Positions 34,316 through 46,431 of a DNA stretch of 64,000 nt are shown here, piece by piece. The first letter of the stretch is position 1. Every line of letters begins with the position of its first letter. A model generated the notes under the pieces. The model did not search any database, was not told the DNA's origin, and saw only the letters and a program-made list of their open reading frames with translations. The position numbers and the translations under genes are program-made. This stretch comes from Rhynchospora pubera (taxonomy: Eukaryota; Streptophyta; Magnoliopsida; Poales; Cyperaceae): assembly GCA_028095005.1 (NCBI GenBank), contig CM051462.1:231650473-231714472 (forward strand). Direction: 5' to 3'.

Positions 34316-37300
34316 ATGTCTGGAGATCAAGATAGAGATTTACAGGGTGAACAGACTGGTACAGAATCCGACGATGAGGAGGTCACAACGTTCGAAATAA
34401 AGAAAAGGAGCAGAACGACAATGGAAGAGTTTAGGAGAAAAAAAGCTGCTGGGGAAAAGTATGAGATTAAATTTGACAAAGAAGGAGTGCCAATTGGTAC
34501 TGAAGAGGCGGTGAACAAATTTACATCATATTGCGGGTATCTGGCTAGAGTAAGAGTGCCAATCACAATTAATGATTGGCGGAAGGACGTTTCAAAGGAA
34601 ACCAGACTTGAGTTGTGGTTGGACATCAAGGTGAATAATTTTTCACTTAAATCATCTAATTTAAATTTCTATGCTACCAATTAACTAACGTTTCGTTATG
34701 TTTCAGAAAATGTTCAACATCGAAGATGATAAAGCCATGAACAATACTCTCAAAGCGATGGGCATAAGTCACAGGGCTTATAGAAGTAGGATTGCTGAGG
34801 AGTACATCACAAATGCCGATCCAAACAATCCAAAAAATCCATGCGATAAACACCCAATCTCACAAAAGGAATGGGAAGAATTTTTCAAGAAAAGGACGGG
34901 TGCAGATTTTGTACAAAAGAGCAACAAAGCGAAGGAGTTGAGAAAGAAATGGAAAGAGCCTCATAGGATGGGTTCCACTGGCTATAGAGGAAAAAAAGGT
35001 TCATGGAAACCTACAGACAAGATTGTCATACCCGGAGATTCTGAAGGGGCCGGTTCCACGAGCATTACCATCGGCGATTTGGAACCGAGGAGTCAAAGGT
35101 ATTTCATGGGAAGGACTGTGGCTACGAAGGATAAAGGTACTTACACATGTAAATACTTATTATATATGCTAACTTCAAATTCTGTTTTGTGATTATTAAT
35201 AAGATTTGTTTGTTGCTTGTTAGATACTTACACGTTCCATAGCTCTGATTCGTCGACTATTGAGGCATTCAGTCGGTTGAGTGCCATGTCTGGTGAAATC
35301 AATTTCGGGTCAATACCGGAACAAGAAATCTTAAATCGGGCGGTTGACAGGCCAGAACATCCAGGAAGAATCAGGGGATATCCTTTATGGACCAAGAAGG
35401 AAGATGTGTATAAAAGAAAGCCTAGAAAGGATGCGCATGAAGGATGGATGGCACCAGACCAGATTGAAGAATTGATGAGCAGGGTTGCAGCTGAAGCCGC
35501 TGAGAAAACCAAAAGGGACTTGATTCACTCCGAGGAGATAATGAATGCGGCGAGACAAGAAGCTTTTCAGGTAATCCTTTTTGACAGTCAAAATGTAATC
35601 AAAATGAATGAAAACTATTATTCATCATCCGGTTGCTTGATAATTTTCAGGAGGTGAAACAATGGTTGGCCAGTAGCGGATTGCAGTTTCAAGCACCGCA
35701 ACAATTTGTGACGCCGTACCAGCCATTCGTTGAAGCTGAGGTAGACTCAGGAATGCCAAACGAGCAGTTATTCCGAATGGTTGCCTCAAGCTATATGCCT
35801 CCGGATCCGAGAAGCGTTATTCAGGTTCATATTGATCACTTTTCTCTTTTCTATTTAGATTTATGTTTGGCTTAGCATTAGGGTTTCTGATCGAACTGAA
35901 TTTCAGGAAGAAACGCCGTGCGATCTCTTTTCCCTTGATCATCTTAACCAGAAGATTAAGGTGGCCGAGGGAAATATTATTCCGAGTGTTGTTGGTCAGA
36001 TCGTACACGGCGTGCCACTAACTGATCAACAACTCTATATCCATCTTCTCCGAGTAGGCGATGATTTTCGTCAGTGGCAAGTCCCAGGTAGGTCAGATGA
36101 GCTATTAGGAAATAATATAGGAGGGCGATTCCCATGGCCGTCATTTTTGGTGGAGATAGGCCACAAGGTATCGTTTTATTTAATTATGATAATTTATTTC
36201 ATCCATCTCTATTAGAACTCACTAATTAATTATGTGATGACATTGAATGCAGAGTTTGATAAAAAAGAAGCCAGATGCGAGCAAGGCAGTGGCGAAAAAG
36301 GTGATCGAGAGTCCAAAGGTTCCAAGTGCAGGTTCATCCAAAACCTAACTAGTTCAATTGATTGTTTCAGGGTAGATTGTTGCTCAACGTCGAATAATCT
36401 ATTCTTTTGTGTCTGATTATTTCAGGGTCGATTGTTGCTCGCGATCCGCTACTTGAGCAGGATGCAATTGAAAAGCTTACCCCATCCGAACGAGAATTGT
36501 ATGAACTATTGATGCTCCAACCAGAGCTTGAGAAAAATTTTGAGTTGCATAAATGTGATGTTTGGGGTACACACAGCGGCGAGGTTAAGTTCAACGTTGA
36601 ATTGTGCGACATCCTCCAATGCTTTAGAAGAGAATCTCTAAACGTGTCGATCGTCAAGTTGTACTCTTGGTATGAATTTTCAACCTTTAAAATATTTTTT
36701 TAAAGTACCGTATTCAATTGGAGGTGAAAAATGTATGAATTAATATCCGTGAGTGTAGGTTTTGGATGAATGAACTTTCAGAGGGAGAAAACAACATCAC
36801 CGTATTAGATCCAGAGATGTTGTCTGCTCCTAAAATCAAACAAGAACAAAACCAAGCTGCGGACTACTTGATGAAGTCATTCGCGCAATATTCATCCAAT
36901 TATATGGTTCTGCCTTATTTACAAGAGTAAGGACAATTATAACTAATAAAATATCAATTATCTCGTTTACATGTTTGTTTCATTTTCATGAAAACAATAA
37001 TCTCTATTCTTGCAGCTTTCATTGGGTCCTTCTTGTTATTAATGTCGAGAAGCGCACCGTTCAAATAGCAGATTCTATCGAGCGCAAGAATCCAAAGATA
37101 TTGATTAAGGGATTCATAACCCAGTAAGTTTTCGTTTCTAAATGAAATTTTGATATTGAGATAAGGACTAAGTACGGTTCTATTTAAGCTATTAATGATA
37201 TTGTATGCAGGATATACAAGCGATACCTTATGGAAAATGGAAAATATAATGCAAGGACCCGAACAACATTTGATTGGTACAAAATTCAGGTACGAGACTT

Positions 37301-37676
37301 AAAAAAATATATTAGCTACCTAGGGTTTCTGAAACTGTGCAAAATCTTAACTATCTTTCTTGTTGGATCTTTAATTAGTGTCCGATACAAAAGGGCTGCA
37401 CAGAATGTGGATATTTCACAATGCTCGCCATGAAAAACGTATTATCTTATTGGATAGCAATTCAGGAAATACCTCATGTAAGTAACTTATTCTTTTAACT
37501 AATAACATTTGATCAAACAATTAGATTTTAGAATTTCATGATCTAACTAATAATATTTTTGACTTGTTTATCATAATATGCAGATGATCGAGCCGGTTGG
37601 AGTACCATACAACAAAGAAATGATTGATGGTGTCGTGACAGAAGTTATGGACTTCATGCAAGGGGTATTATTTTGA
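34316..37676 (+). CDS. CACTA second gene: transposase_24-like protein with C-terminal Ulp1/C48 protease domain (12 exons)
   Basis: Exons: 34316-34630, 34707-35136, 35224-35570, 35651-35824, 35907-36167, 36253-36331, 36426-36669, 36759-36926, 37016-37123, 37211-37289, 37379-37477, 37584-37676. All introns are GT-AG and all phases fit, giving 2397 nt and 798 aa without a stop. The N-terminal part is acidic; about residues 80-190 (VRVPITINDWRKDV; then FFKKRTGADFVQKSNKAKEL) resemble the plant transposase family PF03004 (Ptta/En/Spm). The C-terminal part is Ulp1-like: His675 (DFHWVLLV), Asp692 (VQIADS), Gln739 and Cys745 (QKGCTECG). The spacings His+17 to Asp and Gln+6 to Cys are those of yeast Ulp1. 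It likely cuts SUMO or a similar modifier from protein; that activity is inferred. The rest of the element has decayed but this gene has not. Confidence 0.85.
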
Positions 37677-37909
37677 TTAAAATGTGTTATTTGATGACTT
37701 GCCATGTTTGATTATACTTGTGATATATGTAAATACTTTGTTTATTGTTTGTGTGATATGCATGATTATATATGTTTGATATATGTGTGCTTTGTGATAT
37801 ATATATATGCTGCATTTGTTAATGTAAATTGGGTACCAATTTGGTACCAATTCGGCTAGCAAATTGGGGCTAGCCAATCAAACAGGCAAAACTCAAAAAA
37901 AAAATTAAG
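37677..37909. other. 3' flank of the second CACTA gene
   Basis: AT-rich with 'tgtgatatatgt' repeats, no frame. Runs into the right palindrome array. Confidence 0.5.
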
Positions 37910-38340
37910 ACTTTTGTAACGGTTATTAGATAATAACCGTTACAGAATATTATAATTTCATTTTTTTTTATAAATATTATCTGTAACGGTTATTAGATAA
38001 TAACCGTTACAGAATCATGTCTTCTGTAACGGTTATTACCTAATAACCGTTACAGAAGTTCTCCAAACACCACACGTTCCGTCCACAATACCATAACGGT
38101 TATTAGATAATAACCGTTACACATGTTCTACAAAAAACTGTACCAGATTTTTCTTGCATAATACCATAACGGTTATTAGATAATAACCGTTACAGAAGAG
38201 GGGGCTACTGTAACGGTTGTTTTCTAATAACCGTTATAGATCTGTAACGGTTATTAGACATTCTGTAACGGGGGCTACAGTAACGTTTCGTGTACCGTTA
38301 CAGAAGTCTTTTATTAACCGTTACAGAAACCAAAATTTCG
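37910..38340. repeat. Right sub-terminal TGTAACGG array
   Basis: About eight palindromes of 'gtaacggttattagataa' and complement, matching the left and middle arrays, ending at the right TIR. Confidence 0.9.
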
Positions 38341-38665
38341 CATAGTGTTATATTTGCTGAACACTCCGTATAAAGCTTGGATATTGGACGAGGGGGGCTT
38401 TCACACGGAAGTTTGTACCGTGACGGAACACGTATATAATATTAGATATTGTGGACGACATCGATCAGACAAGTGAATTCTTTCAGCATATTCCAATTAA
38501 TATGTGTTTTGCTGTCAATTTTGTTTGTACCGCGTCAACCATCACCGCAAAAAAAAAAAAAGTATTGCCCCCTCTTTCGCTCTAAAATTCTAAATGTTAT
38601 GGTATCACAGAAATTACACCGTCGACAGAAATAAAACATTTGACAATATTTACGTACTATAATAA

Positions 38666-40369
38666 ACTTAATTATGTCATCTTAAGACAAACTATACGAA
38701 TTTATTAAACAAAAGCGAGTAATCTAAACCGACCAACATATATAATATGGGTATGCATGGGCGTAGTTCTCCATGTGATTCAGATGCCTACAAGTTGATA
38801 TCTGTACTGTATTTTTTGTTATATATCTTCTTGAAAAATTGTACAAAAAGAGAATACAGAATTCTGGAGTGCATGGTACTCGTATGTCAGGAGAAAATAC
38901 GGTGTCTTCTTTAAGAAACAAAAAAATGTGAAATACAAAACATACAATTGAGAGGTGGAGGTTCAATAAATGGTTCTGATGATAATGTGATGTGAGTCTG
39001 GATCGGATCGAACAAGATAAATAGCGAGAGAAGTAGGAGATTTGGATTAATAAAATAGTAAAAGGAGTGATCGTCTTGCGAATTGAGGCACATGTATTTT
39101 GTGCGATGAGTTTTGAGTAAAACGATGGTTAGGTAAATATAAATCGAGAAAGTGTTAGAATCATTAATCATATCCACTCGCATGATCCAACTATAGAAAT
39201 TACTTTTTGACCAAATCCAACGGCAGAAATTAGAGTTATATAATTTGCTGTCATCATAAATGGCAGTAGATGTGAATTTTGCTGTTTCTATCTGGATGAG
39301 AACTTGAGCTGTCTTTTTGATATCTAACTTGGCAGAGCATTCTGTTTCTTCTAGTGTAGCGGGTCACTGATAGACCTATATAACCGGGTTACTCTGGAAC
39401 TTCTTTTTAGGTGTAATTTTTCTCTGTTTTCATATTTTTTCAGTGTTTTTTTTTCTGGCTTGTATTTCAAAAAAATTTTCATCTTCTCTTTTTTTTCACA
39501 AGGCTGATAAGGATCATCCCCTAGATTCATCATTCTCATCATCTCTCCATCAATTAGATTGATTGCATTCCGAAAAAGAAAAAGGAATGATGATGATGAT
39601 GATGTGATGATTCCCCTCGACGCGTTTTTCTTTTTATTCTGATTCGCTCTCTCCCTCTCTGTTTCTCCCTCGCCCTCTCTCTTCTCTGATTCAAAATAAC
39701 AGCACAAATTTTTTTTTCTAGAACAACTAGAACAGTTAGTAGTTATTTTTTTGAATATTAACTAGAATAATTAGCATTTTTTTCTAGCACAATTATTTTT
39801 TTCCAGAACAACTAGAACTATTAGTAACATTAACTAGAACATATTACTAACGGTGCTATTTAATATATCTAACTGTTCTAGTTAATTTATATAACTATTC
39901 TAATTAAATATATATAACTAGAACAGTTATATATATTAACTTTTCTAGTTAAATATATAACTAGATTAGTTAGGAAATTGTTTTCCATCATCCCATAGAT
40001 TCTATCATCCTCATCATCCCCAAATTTTCATTAATTATCTAACATGTCTTCATTAATAAGAAAGTCTAGGGAATGATGAAATCATCCTCTTCATCCTCAT
40101 CCTCTCTTTTTTTTAAATACAATTAATAAAAAAAACCGTGTCCTTCATCCTCATCCTCTCTTTTTTTTTAAATACAATTAATAAAAAAAGCCGCGTCAGA
40201 CCATCGTAGATATTTTTGTTACAATTGGTGTATAAACCACGAACGTATATTTTTACGCTAATCAGTTAATAAAAAAAAATAAGGAAATGGAATTCCTTAA
40301 TTTATAAAAAAAAAATGGATAGAGGACTATACAGCGAGTGCACACAAGGATATATCATTGGTTACAAAC
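38666..40369. other. Intergenic DNA without a gene
   Basis: AT-rich. Contains a CT-rich strip at 39640-39690, repeats of 'ctagaacagttag/ctagttaatatat' (39715-39970) and a near-exact 60-bp tandem repeat around 40080-40190 ('catcctcatcctctcttttt'). Short frames here look like chance. Confidence 0.5.
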
Positions 40370-40505
40370 AAACAATATATATATACTGTTGAAATTATAT
40401 AACTGTTGAAGTTATATATGTAACTGTTGAAGTTAATATATATAACTGTTGAAGTTATATACGTACTGTTGAAGTTATATATGTAACTGTTAAAGTTAAT
40501 ATGTT
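40370..40505. repeat. GTTGAAG minisatellite, left part
   Basis: Units of about 20 bp, 'taactgttgaagttatatat'. The array continues at 50176-50440, on the other side of the nested insertions. Confidence 0.85.
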
Positions 40506-40552
40506 ATATATGTAGAGGATGGCTAATGTGTCATAGATGGCACAGAGGGTCC

Positions 40553-42319
40553 TGAAAGATTTCATGATGCGAATCGGGTAATTTTAAAATTTTATTAACC
40601 GATAACATCTAAGATCGTTCTTATTATCGCTAACTTTCCTATATTATATTTGCATAACAATCATATCTATTCCTATAATAAGGATTGTTGAGCCATACCT
40701 ATGGTCTCTAACGAAACTTTGTTCCTCTTGGTTCACCTTGAATTCGAAACAAGAATGACAGTTGAATCCGTGCTAGCGAACTCCCCGTCAACACCTAGCT
40801 CCACCACCCGTGTCTTGATCGATTGCTTAATCGATAGAATATTTTAACAAATATTTTGAGGATGAGAAAGCCAAAGCTTCAACACATGAAGACTTACTTG
40901 TGTTCTCAAATTCTGATCTGTTTTACCTTTAAAACATCAGAATAAACCTTTCAAATTCATATAGCATTCAAAGCCACTAATCAGAAATTAAAACAGCACT
41001 AAAACATTGTTAACTCTCTGTAGGAAACTCCAAACGACATGAAACTTGAACCAATGGATTCTACACTTCCAGGGCTACAATTTTCAAATATCATTTGTCC
41101 AATTTGATTATCATTTGCTATACTCATTGTCAGTTTAAAGTTGGCACAAATTCTGACCCGAATTTAAAGCGTTCTTTCTCTTTTTCATTTGTTAAAATAT
41201 TTGGGCTTGGGCTTTAAATAAATTTATGCACTCTATAATAATATTCATATATTATTATATTATGTGAAACACATATTATACTCATAATATTCACATATCA
41301 ATAAATTTATTCCTTACTAGTTAATCACGTCATGTGATATAATTTCTATTTGTACTTTATTTCATACAACATGAAACCTTGTACATAGAAAATATATTTC
41401 TTGTTTCCCATTCAGTTGGTGTGACCTATATTGAGGATCCATATTATGTTGGCAATGGAATAAAACATTTTATTCCATAAACTGTAAGCGGTACTCTAGC
41501 ATACATTACAGCTACCCAAATAATATAGATGTTTAGCAAATCCTTTTACGAAACACGATCCTTCTAGTAATGCTATTAACATTACTTGTGTCTATTCCTT
41601 GCCACATGATATTATGATTATTATACAAAGTAGGGTTGTGCCATCCTCGTATTATAATCTTTTCTTGGTCTCAAATAAGTATGATTATATAATTATAACT
41701 GCACTTCAGTTATATTGGATCCATTTATAATCTTATTTTACCAAGGGGCCCTTTATAATATCATTCCTCAATTCATGAGTGACAATTAGCCATTGACATA
41801 TATATTTCTCTCCAACACAAGTTATATACAAAGAACTATTACTTTTATCACCACAAGCTTCAAATGGCTTTAAGTAATAATCACGTTGCACATTCCTTAT
41901 GTGAAAATATATCATATCAATCTTAGAATTAATGACACGATAAAAATATTAATGACACAAAAACAATCCATATAATATTTTTATCAATTAGGTCTGTTCA
42001 ATATATGAAACTTTTCATATACTCGTGTTATTAAATGATAATCCTTTATCAACGTTTACAGAACTACAACGTACTTTTAATCAACACGACAGTCTTGTAT
42101 GGCATATTAGTGTTCCTGCTAATATCCAAGACCTGTGAACATTTTAGAGATATATATTCATTTTATTTAGAGTTCTGCGGTTCAAGACCAAGAGCATCTT
42201 CTTGAACACTTCTAAATACGAATATAAACTCATGGAACAAAATGTAATAACATCCAATTCATAAATATAACATATAAAAATAATCACCATAAGATAACTT
42301 TTAGAACACAATTCCAACA
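40553..42319 (-). repeat. 3' LTR of the copia element
   Basis: 1767 bp, from 'tgaaagatttcatgatgcga' to 'agaacacaattccaaca'. On the minus strand it begins TGTTGGAATTGTG. Next to it at 42320-42330 the minus strand reads aagtgggagat, the polypurine tract. Confidence 0.95.
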
Positions 42320-42330
42320 ATCTCCCACTT
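42320..42330 (-). promoter_or_regulatory. Polypurine tract of the copia element
   Basis: AAGTGGGAGAT on the minus strand directly before the 3' LTR; the standard plus-strand primer position. Confidence 0.8.
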
Positions 42331-42376
42331 GTTCTTAAAGTTACTTCTTATACATTCTTATGTATTAACTTTAAAA

Positions 42377-45300
42377 CTAGGGTTGCCTTTTGACTAATTC
42401 TGTTATCTCTATCCACTCTCCATGTGTTTTCAAACCCATGGAATCAAAGTGAACTTCACTTTTGGCTTGAGATAAAGGCTTTGTTAGCGGATCTGCTGTG
42501 TTACCATCCGTGTCCACCTTTAACAATTTTATTTTACCATCTTCTATGAAGTCCCGAATGACAAAGTACTTTCTATACATATGTTTGATCTTGTTATGTG
42601 AACCACGTCAAGTTCCTCATTGAACTTTTTGATCAAACATTTACTTCGTTGGCTTTAGCAACAACCATTAATTCTGATTGGATGCTTGAGTCAGCTGTTT
42701 GCTAAATGTTTGAATCTTTTCAAACTAACAGCGCTTCCATTCAGAATGAATACATATCCATATTGCAACATTTTTTTTTATCATAATCGGTTGCAAAACT
42801 CGCATCGTTGTAGCCTTCTACAACGAGTTCCCTTGTCCCTCCATACACAAGAAATTTATCCTTAGTTCTGTTAAGATACTTAATGATATTCTTGACTGCA
42901 CTCAAATGTGCAGGACCTCCATGGGCTTGATGACGACTTGTCATACTTAGAGCATACGCGACATCAGGTCGTGTACAAACTATAGCATACATGATAGAAC
43001 CAATTGCAGAAGCATATTCTACATTCTTCATGGTATCAATGTCTTTACGTGTCATAGCACGTTGAGACTTGCTAAGTTTTACACCTTGACTCATTGGCAC
43101 ATTCCCTTTCTTGGAATTTTCCATGTTGAATCGTTTCAACACTTTGTCAATGTATGTACGTTGACTTAAACCAACGAGTCTACGTGACCTGTCTCTACAT
43201 ATCTTGATTCCTAAGATATATTGGTCTTCACCTAAGTCTTTCATTGAAAAAATCTCTTTCAATGAAATTTTTATTTGCTCCATTAAGGGAATAAAGTTGC
43301 CTATCAATAATATGTCATCGACATACAGGACCAAGAAAAGTATATAGCTCCCACTGACCATCTTGTATACACAAGGTTATTCCTTACTTTGAATAAATCC
43401 AAGGCGTTTAACCTCTTCATCAAAGCACTTGTTCCAACTCCTAGATGCTTGCTTCAATCCATAAATGGACCTTTGAAGTTTGCATACTTTACTGCCATTA
43501 TTTGGATCTTCAAAACCTGGAGGTTGTACCATGTACACATCCTCTTCCAAATTCCCATTAAGAAATGTTGTTTTGACATCCATTTGCCATATTTCATAAT
43601 CATAAAATGCAGCAATGGCTAGTAATATCCGAATTGACTTAAACATTGCAACAGGCGAGAAAGTTTCGTCATAATCAGTCCCTTGAACTTGACTAAACCC
43701 TTTCGCTACAAGCCTTGCCTTGTATGTTGTCATGTTTCCATCCATGTTCATCTTCCTCTTGAAAACCCATTTGTTTTGAATAGCTTTCTTATCTTGAGGA
43801 AGATCTACCAAGATCCACACTTGGTTGTCATACATGGATTGCATTTCAGATTTCATGGCTTCATACCATGATTTTGAGTCTTCTCTTTTCATTGCTTCTT
43901 CAAAGGTCTTTGGATCATCCATATCCATTACCAAGATCTCATGAAGTCCTAGATACATATCAGGCTTCTTCCTAGATCTTGTTGACCTTCTTAGTTCTTG
44001 TGGCTCTTCATGTTCATCTTGAGTACCTTGAACTTTTTGCACAATCTCTTGTGGAATTAGTTCAATACTCGATTGAACACCATGTGGTGATTCGTGAACC
44101 TCTTCCTCAATAGGTTGAGGAACTTGTACACTAATGCTCCCACTAGCCGTCGAAACTATGGTTGAGCTACTTCGATCTACATGGTTGTCATCCATGACCT
44201 GATCGAGGTCTTGTAGTGTTTCTTGAGTTTCCTCAAGCATTACACTACTCCCACTACTTTTGATTCTTTCGAGAAATTCTTTCTCTAAGAAAATTGCACC
44301 CCTTTCAACTAATATTCTATTTGTTGTCTTGTGCCAAAAGTAGTATCCTTTTGTTTCTTCCAGATAACCTATAAAGAAGCATTTTTCTGCTTGGGGTTCT
44401 AGTTTGGTTGACATCAATCGTTTGATGTAAGCCTCACAACCCCAAATCTTGAGAAAAGACAAGTCAGGAGTTTTTCCTGTCCACAACTCATATGAAGTTT
44501 TCTCGACAGATTTAGATGGAACAATATTCAGTGTGTAAGCTGCAGTTAGCAATGCATGTCCCCAAAAATAAAGAGGCAATTCTGTTTGGCACATCATTGA
44601 TCGAACCATATCAAGCAATGTTCTGTTTCTCCTTTCAGATATGTACCAAATTCATTACTCAAGTATTCTCCACCACGATCAGTTCGTAAAATCTTAATTC
44701 TCTTACTCAGTTGATTTTCAACTTCATTCTTGAATTCTTTGAACTTGTCAAAAGATTCACTTTTGTTCTTCATTAGATAAACATAGCCAAAAAGACTATA
44801 GTCATCTATGAACGTAATGAAGTACCTAAAACCATCTCGTGCACTTGTTCTCATTGGACCACATACATCAGAATGTATCAATTCCAACAAGTCTTTCGCC
44901 CTTGAACCTTTCTTCTTGAATGGTTTCTTAGTCATTTTACCAACTAAACAAGATTCACATGTCTCTATTGCATCGCAATCAATGAGACCAAAAAGATTAC
45001 TATCATGTAACTTCTTAATGCGTTTCTCATTTATATGACCAAGACGATAGTGTCATAAGAGAGTGTTATTTTCATGAGATACTTTGAGTCTTTTGTTATT
45101 GATACTTAGAACATGTTTATCATTCACTTCTAGCAAATATAAACCATCATGAACAGTAGCATTTGCATAGAAAATTCCATCTTTTGCAATACTCAAACAC
45201 GAGTTTGAGATGGTAAAGACATAACCATCTTTGTCCAAACATGACACAGATATAATGTTCTTACATATAGATGGAACATAATAAACATTATTCAAATTAA

Positions 45301-46431
45301 TTATTAAACCACTAGATAAATGAAGATTTATTGAGCCAATGGCCAATGCCGAGACACTAACACCATTGCCCACCTTGAAAATGACTTCTCCTCTCTTGAG
45401 ATGTCTTCTATTCATTAGTGCCTGCATATTTGCACAAATATGAGCACATGATCCAGTATCAATTACCCAATCATGAATAGATGTGGTTAAATTAATCTCA
45501 ATAACATAGATACCTTTCGGAACCATGGGACGCTTCCGCTCTATTTTGCCTGAGTTTAAGTTAGCCTTGTACTTTGGACAATTCGCCTTCAAATGTCCCA
45601 ACTCATGACAATAAAAGCACTCGGTTTGCGGAGTTGGCAAATTTTTCCTTTGCTTTTGGAGGTGCTCTCTTGAGCTTCTCCATTCCCCTTGTTCTTTTTA
45701 GATATCTTTCTTTTGCCCTTTCCTTTTTGAACTTTCTTGCCATTCTGTGAGATCGCAAGAACATTCTTCTCTCCCTTATGTCTGTTCATATCGGCCTCAG
45801 CTTGCTTCAAAGTCTGATGGATCTCATCCAGGGTCATTGCCTTTTCATGCAAGTGAAGATGCATGACTACATCTCTGTAAGATGGAGGCAATGAACCAAG
45901 AATTATATCCTCAGCAGAGTCAGCATGCATTGGAGCATTTAGCTTCTCCAATTTCTCAAGGTAACCCAACATTTTCAACATGTGTTGGTTGACAGAAGAC
46001 CCTTCTGCCATGTTACACCTTGTGAAAGCTAAGGTGATCTTTGAACGCTCTTTACGAGCATTCTCCAGAAACATCTTGGAGAGACGTTCGATTATCTCTT
46101 TTGGAGTATTGTTTATGAACTTTCTAGTAAGTTCAGTGGTCATACTTGCCAACATGAGACCTTGAGCGCTCAGTTCGTCCTTGCGGTACTTTTCAGATTT
46201 GGTCTTTTTCTCATCAGAGGGATTTGTATCTAGTACTGGAGCATCTTCCTCCAATACATCAACAAGATCCTCCGACCTGATGATAAGTTGGAGTTTCAAT
46301 TCCCAATCAAGAAAATTGGAACCATCATTCTCCAACGGAAACTTTTCGAGTATGGATCGGATAAGTACATTGTTTGTCATTCTATAAAATAAATTAAAGG
46401 ATTTCATGTTAATATTTATGTAAAACTTCAT
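42377..46431 (-). pseudogene. Copia gag-pol, broken by few lesions
   Basis: Gag (46431-45589) with FLDWELKLQLIIRSEDLVDV and a spacer rich in Lys. After a frameshift near 45630 comes the zinc knuckle CFYCHELGHLKANC and the protease motif VIDTGSCAHI. A TGA at 45053-45055 stands where a Trp is expected before HYRLGHINEKRI. Integrase follows (LELIHSDVCGPM, FIDDYSLFGYVYL, LRTDRGGEYLSNEF). After another shift near 44600 comes RT (WVFKRKMNMDGNMTTYKARL; MDVKTTFLNGNLEEDVYM), with a TAA at 43377-43379, then the catalytic VLYVDDILLIGN. RNase H keeps YNDASFATD and the tail DGNTADPLTKPLSQAKSE but has lost most of its middle. Two shifts, two stops and one degraded domain. Confidence 0.93.

Larger units (their letters stand above)
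26214..38347 (+). mobile_element. Complete CACTA (En/Spm-type) element, 12.1 kb
   Basis: Starts CACTACGGGAAAAAGG at 26214 and ends ...TTTCGCATAGTG at 38347; reversed, that end reads CACTATGCGAAATTTTGG. The target duplication is TTA at 26211-26213 and 38348-38350. Joining the flanks gives 'ccttatatttgctgaac', which matches 'ctttatattcgctgaac' in copy A (about 16383), the empty site. Contents in order: left palindrome array, foldback leader, TNPD-type transposase (broken), middle palindrome array, second coding unit with an intact transposase_24/Ulp1 gene, right palindrome array. Confidence 0.95.
23136..38665. repeat. Segmental duplication, copy B (intact UGT), expanded by insertions
   Basis: Matches copy A (11096-16680) from 'aattatgaagggggttgtag' to 'aaataaaacatttgacaata' at about 38630-38655. 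Relative to A it carries an insertion of about 0.9 kb (about 25289-26180, containing a foldback element) and the 12.1-kb CACTA element at 26214-38347. Removing these restores about 2.5 kb of shared DNA holding the gene and its promoter. Confidence 0.85.
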
